A stretch of 9,616 bases of DNA from Archaeoglobi archaeon (GTDB lineage Archaea > Halobacteriota > Archaeoglobi > Archaeoglobales > Archaeoglobaceae): the NCBI GenBank assembly GCA_004347865.1, contig QNUZ01000081.1, positions 1 through 9,616 on the forward strand, given 5' to 3'. Position 1 is the first letter of the stretch, and the number at the start of each line of letters is the position of its first letter. A model generated the notes under the pieces. It was not told the origin of the DNA and ran no database searches. It was given only the letters and a program-made list of their open reading frames with translations. A program made the position numbers and the translations under genes. Below, in pieces: positions 4,858 to 9,616 of the stretch.

Positions 4858-5490
4858 TTTGATCTGCATACGCATTCGATCTTCAGCGATGGCGATCTTT
4901 TGCCCAGCGAGATGGTAAGAAGAATTTCGGCACACGGAAATAAAGGATTTGCGATCACCGATCATGCGGACTTCTCGAACATCTCTTCTATACTCTCGAA
5001 TTTACTGAAGCTGAAGGATTTCGAATACGAGATTGAGTTTCTTGTTGGTGTGGAAATAACACACGTTCCACCAAGGCTAATAGGCAGGGCGGTGGAGCTT
5101 GCTTGGAAAGAGGGGGCAGAAATAGTCGTTGTTCACGGTGAAACAATTGCAGAGCCCGTTGCGGAAGGAACGAATGCTAGTGCATTGCAGGAAGAGATAA
5201 ACATACTGGCCCATCCCGGGTTGATTAGGGAAGAGGATGCTGAAAAGGCAAGAGAAAATGGGATACATCTCGAGATATCTGCCCGAAAGGGGCACAGTCT
5301 GACAAACGGACATGTTGCAAGAATTGCCGAGAAGTTTTCGTGCAAACTAGTCATAAACACGGACATGCATTCTCCATCGGACATCATAAACGACTCTATT
5401 GCAAGGAAGATAATTGTGGGCGCAGGGATACGGAATGCGGAGGAGGTTCTTGGGAATAACGAAAAGCTTTTCAGGAAGCTCAAGAAGTAG
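4855..5490 (+). CDS. PHP-domain phosphoesterase (histidinol-phosphatase-like)
   Basis: A 211-residue cytoplasmic protein formed by a single PHP domain, a distorted TIM barrel that binds up to three metals and hydrolyses phosphoesters. Ligand motifs seen in order are DLHTHSIFSDG (His5, His7, Asp12), ITDHAD (His37), VGVEI (Glu67), VVVHGE (His94), ILAHPG (His120), LEIS (Glu140) and NTDMHS (Asp170, His172), so the catalytic set appears complete. Archaeal relatives are annotated as histidinol-phosphatase domain proteins, but no other histidine-biosynthesis gene is nearby and the real substrate could be another phosphomonoester. It lacks the extra domains of PolX or of bacterial HisJ enzymes. The ATG fits a leaderless mRNA from the promoter shared with DUF211, and the 3' end overlaps the opposing transporter gene by 11 bp. 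Confidence 0.87.
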   Translation: MFDLHTHSIFSDGDLLPSEMVRRISAHGNKGFAITDHADFSNISSILSNLLKLKDFEYEIEFLVGVEITHVPPRLIGRAVELAWKEGAEIVVVHGETIAEPVAEGTNASALQEEINILAHPGLIREEDAEKARENGIHLEISARKGHSLTNGHVARIAEKFSCKLVINTDMHSPSDIINDSIARKIIVGAGIRNAEEVLGNNEKLFRKLKK

Positions 5491-6286
5491 TTTTGTTCCA
5501 GAGAACGATTGAGGTGGCAGATAAGATCATTATACCTCCCAATATCTGCGTTGTACTTAGGATCTCTCCAAAGTACGAAAATCCAACCAATACTGCAAAA
5601 AACGGCTCGATTAAAGCTATAATTGGTGCATTCTGCAGCTTAACACTTCTAACCCCGTATATGAAAAGCGTGAACGGAATTGCCGTCGGAATTAATCCGA
5701 GTCCGATTGCCCAGAAGATAGGAAAATCTGTGAAGTTTAGTATCGAGTACGGCAAAAGCAACAGTGATCCAAAAAAGACGTTGAAAAAGGTAACCTGAAA
5801 CGGTGAAACATCCTTGACTTTCTTAGTTAATACAAAAACAATTGCATAGCTTATTCCAGATATTATTCCGGAAATCAGCCCGAGATTCAGTTCAGCATAG
5901 GGTGAAAGCATTAGATACAAACCTGAGAACCCCAATGGGAGTGAGATCAGAGTTCTTTCCTCTATCCTCTCACCTTGGATAATTGCGAATATTAAAACGT
6001 AGATAGGAGCAGTATATAGGAGCAAGGCCGCAGTTCCTGCTTCGATGTTCTGTATTGCATTGATGTAGGATACTATCGTGAGCAGATTGAATGTTGCAAG
6101 AGCGATTAGTGGCTTACCAATTCTGAAGTTCTCTTTTGCAAGGAGAGCGAAGGGGAATAAGAATACAGTTGCAAAGAAGAGGCGGAGAAAAGCCACAAAA
6201 AATGGGTCGCTGCTAGTGTTTCGAACAAAAATGGATATCGTACCCATTAAGATTGCCGAAAAAAGGATGGCAAATTCTCCTCTCAT
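5480..6286 (-). CDS. EamA-family (DMT superfamily) transporter
   Basis: A 268-residue inner-membrane protein with two EamA repeats of about five helices each: residues 5-127 (ending YTAPIYVLIFAIIQGERI and GFSGLYLML) and 136-263 (ending IALIEPFFAVLVGFSYFGE and ILGGIMIL). The A-P-I-Y-V and E-P-F-F-A-V-L-x-G signatures at the fourth helix of each repeat are typical of DMT exporters and exchangers of amino acids, nucleosides or other small metabolites. Its ATG overlaps the trpB2 stop codon (TGATG), so it is translated by coupling with trpB2. This suggests a substrate linked to tryptophan, indole or serine, but substrate cannot be read from EamA sequence. Ten helices and normal length; nothing appears broken. 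Confidence 0.9.
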   Translation of the reverse strand: MRGEFAILFSAILMGTISIFVRNTSSDPFFVAFLRLFFATVFLFPFALLAKENFRIGKPLIALATFNLLTIVSYINAIQNIEAGTAALLLYTAPIYVLIFAIIQGERIEERTLISLPLGFSGLYLMLSPYAELNLGLISGIISGISYAIVFVLTKKVKDVSPFQVTFFNVFFGSLLLLPYSILNFTDFPIFWAIGLGLIPTAIPFTLFIYGVRSVKLQNAPIIALIEPFFAVLVGFSYFGEILSTTQILGGIMILSATSIVLWNKTTS

Positions 6287-7578
6287 CAGGTATCTGGGAG
6301 AGTTCCCTTCAGATATTCTTCATACGCTTTCAGATCAAAATAACCGTGCCCGCTCAAATTGAAAACTATAATCTTCTCTTCTCCAGCCCTTTTCGCCTCC
6401 AAAGCCTTGTCAATTGCCACTTTGACCGCATGTGCACTTTCTGGGGCTGGAACTATTCCCTCAGCTCTCGAAAAGAGTACTCCGGCCTCGAAAACTTCGA
6501 GCTGCCCTAAAGCGACGGGCTTCATTATCCCATTTTTGACAAGTATGCATAGCGATGGGGCCATTCCGTGGTAGCGAAGCCCTCCCGCGTGGATCGGCGG
6601 CGGAATAAAGTCGTGTCCGAGAGTATACATCATCAAAAGCGGGGTCAAGCCGGCGGTATCACCGAAATCGTATCTGTACTCGCCCGAAGTCAGCGTTGGG
6701 CATGCTCTTGGCTCTACTGCGATCAATTCTATTCCCTCCTTTTCAGCATCTTTCACGAACGGATAGCTGAATCCGGCATAGTTGCTACCACCGCCTACAC
6801 AGCCGATCAAGTAGTCTGGTTTCAGATCGAGAAGTTCGAGCTGTTTCTTAACTTCAAGGCCTACGATTGTCTGGTGCAGAAGAACATGGTTGAGCACACT
6901 TCCAAGGCTGTATTTCGTGTTCTCACTCTTAACAGCTGTCTCAACGGCTTCGCTGATTGCAATTCCGAGGCTTCCAGGGCAATTTGGATCCTTTTCAAGG
7001 ATTCTTCTTCCGCTTTCAGTTAACTTGCTCGGGGAAGGGATCACCTCGGCTTTCCAAGTTTCCATTAGAACTCTTCGGTAGGGCTTCTGTTCGTAGCTGG
7101 CCTTTACCATATAAACCCTGCATTTAAGCCCAAAGAGATTTGTGGCGAAGGCCAGTGCTGACCCCCACTGTCCTGCACCCGTTTCAGTCGTGAGCATTTC
7201 TACACCTTCTTTCATGTTATAATAAGCCTGAGCAATTGCTGTGTTCGGCTTGTGGCTTCCCGGTGGGCTGACACCTTCGTATTTGTAAAAGATCTTCGCA
7301 GGCGTCTTCAGAGCTTTTTCAAGTCTCTCGGCCCTGATCAGCGGGGTCGGACGGTAGAGTCTGTATATCTCGAGCACCTCCTCCGGGATTCTGATCCATC
7401 TTTCCTCGCTCATCTCTTGCCTTATCAGAGACTTGGGGAATACTGGCTCGAGTTCATGAGGCTTTATTGGTTCTTTTGTCGCAGGATTCAGTGGTGGGGG
7501 AATCTTTTCCGGAAGATCCGGGATTATGTTGTACCACTTTTTTGGCAAGTACTCTTCATCCAAAACGTATCTGCTCAT
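6286..7578 (-). CDS. trpB: Tryptophan synthase beta chain 2 (TrpB2)
   Basis: A 430-residue PLP enzyme. The cofactor lysine is Lys110 in GSHKPNTA, the catalytic Glu is Glu132 in TETGAGQWG, the PLP phosphate loop is GGGSN (262-266) and a C-terminal Ser lies in LSGHG (409). The W in GAGQWG (H in TrpB1), the long N-terminal extension with the WYNI-PDLP-PLNP opening, and the R-P-T-P-L segment at 76-80 identify the TrpB2 type rather than TrpB1. TrpB2 enzymes join indole and serine to make tryptophan, often without a dedicated TrpA partner; stand-alone versions have been proposed to salvage indole. There is no trpA or other trp gene here. The gene has its own canonical promoter and is coupled to the downstream EamA transporter. 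Active-site residues are all present, so it is probably functional. Confidence 0.95.
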   Translation of the reverse strand: MSRYVLDEEYLPKKWYNIIPDLPEKIPPPLNPATKEPIKPHELEPVFPKSLIRQEMSEERWIRIPEEVLEIYRLYRPTPLIRAERLEKALKTPAKIFYKYEGVSPPGSHKPNTAIAQAYYNMKEGVEMLTTETGAGQWGSALAFATNLFGLKCRVYMVKASYEQKPYRRVLMETWKAEVIPSPSKLTESGRRILEKDPNCPGSLGIAISEAVETAVKSENTKYSLGSVLNHVLLHQTIVGLEVKKQLELLDLKPDYLIGCVGGGSNYAGFSYPFVKDAEKEGIELIAVEPRACPTLTSGEYRYDFGDTAGLTPLLMMYTLGHDFIPPPIHAGGLRYHGMAPSLCILVKNGIMKPVALGQLEVFEAGVLFSRAEGIVPAPESAHAVKVAIDKALEAKRAGEEKIIVFNLSGHGYFDLKAYEEYLKGTLPDT

Positions 7579-7598
7579 ACTTGCTGAGAGTTTTCCCG

Positions 7599-7616
7599 CT
7601 ATATAACCCTTTTCCT
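7599..7616 (-). promoter_or_regulatory. trpB2 promoter (BRE/TATA)
   Basis: On the minus strand AGGAAAAGGGTTATATAG gives a BRE (GAAAAGGG) and TATA box (TTATATA, 7600-7606) centred 25 bp before the trpB2 ATG, so transcription should begin at or next to the start codon. Confidence 0.75.
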
Positions 7617-7627
7617 GAAAAAAAGGA
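7617..7627 (-). terminator. U-tract terminator after btuF
   Basis: Directly after the btuF stop the minus strand reads TCC followed by seven T residues (7618-7624). Archaeal termination needs little more than such a T-run, and it separates the btuF unit from the trpB2 promoter a few bases on. No hairpin is needed or seen. Confidence 0.6.
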
Positions 7628-8593
7628 TTAGTTGCTCAAAAACTCCTGTATTTGCTCTATTGCTTCAACTATTCTCGGTCCCGGGCGGGATATTATGTCT
7701 GAGTCTATGACGAAGACCTTCCCGTTTTTAACCGCATTAACGTTCTTAAGCCTGCTATCTGAGAGCACCCAATCGTAAACGATATCTCTTCCTCCCCCCA
7801 TTCCGCTGCCGCTACTCACGATTATTACATCTGGACTCGCCCTGATCAGGTCTTCAACGCTAATGGCTCTCCAGCCTGTGAAATTAAAAGCATTCACTCC
7901 GCCAGCGATCGAAATGGCTTCGTCTATGAACGTCTCCCTGCCACTAACGAAGATCGGATCGTTCCAGATTATGTGAACAACCTTTTTTCCACTCCTCTCA
8001 TTTGCCTTTATTTTTGATATTCTCTCTTCCATCTCCTTCACGAGCTTTTCAGCATTCTCGTAATTCCCGGTTGCCTTTCCTATTGCAAGAATTGACCTCT
8101 CTATTCCTTTTATGTCCTTTGGATCAAAGGCCAGCACTTTCGTGTATTTTCTCAGTGTCTCTATTGTCCCCAAGCCGTTGCCGTAGGAAGCCAAAACGAG
8201 ATCAGGCTTCAATGCAATAACCTTTTCAATGTTCACGGTTGAATAACCCCCAATCCTTTGAATTTCCCCTCTTTTCACCTTCTCTATCACTTCTGGAGGG
8301 TAATTGCAGAAGTCCGTTACTCCAACGACTCTGTCTCCAGCTCCAATGGCAAAAAGTATCTCAGTGTTGCTCGGAGATAGCGACACTATTCTCTGGGGGT
8401 TTCCAGCGGTTATTTCATAGCCCGTATCATCAAATGAAAGATTAAAGAGAGAAATTTCTTCTGATCCCTTTTGTTCGATTTCGGGGGTTGTTACTGGAAC
8501 CTTTACACCTTCTTCAGCCTGCTGAACGCATAGAACATCGAAAGTACAGAGCACTATGATTAGAGCAATCCAGAGTTTTATCTTCGCAGCCAT
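7628..8593 (-). CDS. btuF: BtuF-like ABC transporter substrate-binding protein (cobalamin / metal-chelate type)
   Basis: A 321-residue exported protein. Residues 4-23 form a hydrophobic signal segment; Cys22 in DVLCVQQ could be a lipid anchor but the sequence before it is a poor lipobox. A low-complexity linker (24-66) leads to the Peripla_BP_2 domain (PF01497), beginning RIVSLSPSNTEILFAIGAGDR and VVGVTDFCNYPPE (68-101), with KPDLVLAS (129-136), the AGGVNAF segment (230-236), SPDVIIVSSG (253-262) and SRPGPRIVEAI near the end. This family binds corrinoids, ferric siderophores or haem; the first-domain pattern with T-D-F-C-N-Y-P-P-E is closest to BtuF-type cobalamin binders. No permease or ATPase is in view, so they lie elsewhere. 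It overlaps the upstream toroid gene by 16 bp, implying cotranscription. Ligand assignment is inference. Confidence 0.82.
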   Translation of the reverse strand: MAAKIKLWIALIIVLCTFDVLCVQQAEEGVKVPVTTPEIEQKGSEEISLFNLSFDDTGYEITAGNPQRIVSLSPSNTEILFAIGAGDRVVGVTDFCNYPPEVIEKVKRGEIQRIGGYSTVNIEKVIALKPDLVLASYGNGLGTIETLRKYTKVLAFDPKDIKGIERSILAIGKATGNYENAEKLVKEMEERISKIKANERSGKKVVHIIWNDPIFVSGRETFIDEAISIAGGVNAFNFTGWRAISVEDLIRASPDVIIVSSGSGMGGGRDIVYDWVLSDSRLKNVNAVKNGKVFVIDSDIISRPGPRIVEAIEQIQEFLSN

Positions 8594-9616
8594 AGAGCAA
8601 GACCAACTAAAAATGCTGCAATAGCGATTCCAAGTACTACGAGCAGTTTAAAATCGACTGAAGCGTGTTCAGCAATCTCCTTTGATGGGCTTTCAGCTGT
8701 TTTTGGAGTTTCGACTTTTCCTTCATGCGGCGGCGTTATCTGGACCGTAGGCATTACCTGCCTCTCCTCAGCGATTGCGAAAATGCTGAAGCTCGGTGTA
8801 TAGGCCCTGTAATAATTGTAGCTATCATCAAAGCCGAGAGGCTCGGTTTCAAGCCTGATCCAGTTACTGCCATTGAATTTCATAAGAACATAGCTTCCTT
8901 TCGAATCCCTCGGAACTGCAAATTTGATGTATCCGCTTACGTTCGACGGCGTAACGTTTATTGAAAGGTAAAGGATCGCATTCTCAAGCCTAATTTTATC
9001 TGGTACCTCTTTTAACCTTTCAACGCTCACCGTGAGATTTGCGGCACTATCGGTGATAAAGGTCAGCTCGTCGATACCCGTTTCCGTGAATATCTCCATT
9101 GGCATTGTAATGGTTTTATTTCTCTCCAAAACTAGGGTGCTCTTGTATACGGGCAGGATTTTGATTGGGTGGTACTTTCCGAGCAACGCCATGATGGCGG
9201 AAGTCGTCATGTAGCCCGGATTTGAGATCTCGTAAGCTGTGTAGTTGAAATAGCCCTCGGCAGTTTGAAGGCTTAGGAGGTGCTGGAGCACGCTACTACT
9301 GTTTCTTGAGAAGTTCATTGGATTCTCCCCAGCCGAAACCAGGGCCTGAATTGCCCAGGAATCGCTTGCAGAATTACTGGCAGACTCACCGAAGTATTTA
9401 ATTCCCCCGTCTGGATTTTGACAAGTCCTCAGAAACTCGATCGCCCTGTCAACAGCCCGATACTCCCCGGCGAGCATCAGAAGCTGGATTGCAGCCGAAG
9501 TGTCGTCGCAGTCACTCTTTTCGCCTTCAACCCAGGGAAAGCCGCCATCCGGATTTTGCACGGATTTTATCCATTCCACAGACTTCGAAACATCTTCTCC
9601 AGCGGATTTCAATGCC
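8578..9616 (-). CDS. C-terminally anchored surface protein with terpenoid-cyclase-type repeats and PGF-pre-PGF domain (5' end outside window)
   Basis: The frame stays open to the window edge, so this is the last 345 residues of a longer gene; the TTG at 9612 is not a credible start. Numbering from that TTG, three alpha/alpha-toroid repeats about 47-50 residues apart carry QNPDGGF (19-25), QNPDGGI (65-71) and QTAEGYF (116-122), as in prenyltransferase/squalene-oxidase repeats (PF00432 type). Residues about 155-283 match the PGF-pre-PGF domain, with the closing W-I-R-L-E-T, Y-N-Y-Y-R-A-Y-T-P-S-F-S-I-F-A-I pattern. A Pro/Glu/Thr linker (284-317) leads to a membrane helix (321-342) and terminal RR. 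There is no PGF sorting motif before the helix, so simple membrane anchoring rather than archaeosortase cleavage is likely. Several N-x-S/T sites suit an exported glycoprotein. It overlaps btuF, suggesting a shared role in capturing a ligand at the cell surface. Confidence 0.75.
   Translation of the reverse strand, partial: ALKSAGEDVSKSVEWIKSVQNPDGGFPWVEGEKSDCDDTSAAIQLLMLAGEYRAVDRAIEFLRTCQNPDGGIKYFGESASNSASDSWAIQALVSAGENPMNFSRNSSSVLQHLLSLQTAEGYFNYTAYEISNPGYMTTSAIMALLGKYHPIKILPVYKSTLVLERNKTITMPMEIFTETGIDELTFITDSAANLTVSVERLKEVPDKIRLENAILYLSINVTPSNVSGYIKFAVPRDSKGSYVLMKFNGSNWIRLETEPLGFDDSYNYYRAYTPSFSIFAIAEERQVMPTVQITPPHEGKVETPKTAESPSKEIAEHASVDFKLLVVLGIAIAAFLVGLALWLRR

Noticed and set aside
5133..5483. 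116-codon open frame on the minus strand inside the PHP gene
   Set aside because: Antisense to a PHP domain with a complete set of metal ligands; there is no independent evidence for it.
6568..7023. 151-codon open frame on the plus strand
   Set aside because: It lies entirely antisense to the well-conserved trpB2 and its product has no recognisable features.
7252..7587. 111-codon open frame on the plus strand over the trpB2 5' end
   Set aside because: Antisense shadow of trpB2; the translation is low-complexity and unlike known proteins.
7579..7627. Riboswitch upstream of trpB2
   Set aside because: The gap is only 49 bp and the TATA position implies a leaderless message, so there is no room for a leader.
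1..9616. CRISPR array, tRNA or rRNA gene
   Set aside because: No regularly spaced direct repeats, no tRNA-like cloverleaf and no rRNA segments were seen on either strand.

Overview
This window looks like chromosomal DNA from a hyperthermophilic euryarchaeon, most likely in or near the Archaeoglobaceae. The inference rests on gene content (DUF211 protein, TrpB2, archaeal TruD, an encapsulated-ferritin-type protein resembling the Pyrococcus one, a PGF-pre-PGF surface domain). It also rests on promoter style: BRE/TATA boxes about 25-30 bp before start codons, implying leaderless mRNAs. Genus cannot be fixed from the sequence alone.

Layout. Positions 1-423 hold the 3' part of truD (tRNA pseudouridine synthase). 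Positions 424-714 have no intact gene. They contain two IS200/IS605-type right-end hairpins, the last codons of a decayed tnpB with an in-frame stop, a strong archaeal promoter, and a compact RNA fold of the kind expected for a TnpB guide (omega/re) RNA. A two-gene unit follows: an EncFtn-like ferritin and an ASCH-domain protein. A B12-binding-fold radical SAM protein converges on it from the minus strand. That gene shares a very short divergent promoter with an MBL-fold hydrolase, which is followed by a divergent tatC with a TTG start. A DUF211 gene converges on tatC and is divergent from a PHP-domain phosphoesterase; those two start codons form the outer ends of a 10-bp perfect inverted repeat. 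The remaining genes are on the minus strand: trpB2 coupled to an EamA-family transporter, and upstream a unit of a C-terminally anchored alpha/alpha-toroid plus PGF-pre-PGF protein (running off the window) overlapping a BtuF-like binding protein.

How it works together. Most genes are housekeeping or metabolic. Likely functional pairs are trpB2 with eamA (TGATG overlap, possibly tryptophan or indole handling) and the toroid protein with btuF (surface capture of a corrinoid or related chelate). The most unusual parts are the orphan omega-RNA-like locus whose promoter seems to be the only one available for the ferritin gene, the stand-alone EncFtn without a neighbouring encapsulin shell, the symmetric DUF211/PHP promoter, and the toroid-BtuF pairing. 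All three convergent gene pairs overlap at their 3' ends, so the window is extremely compact.
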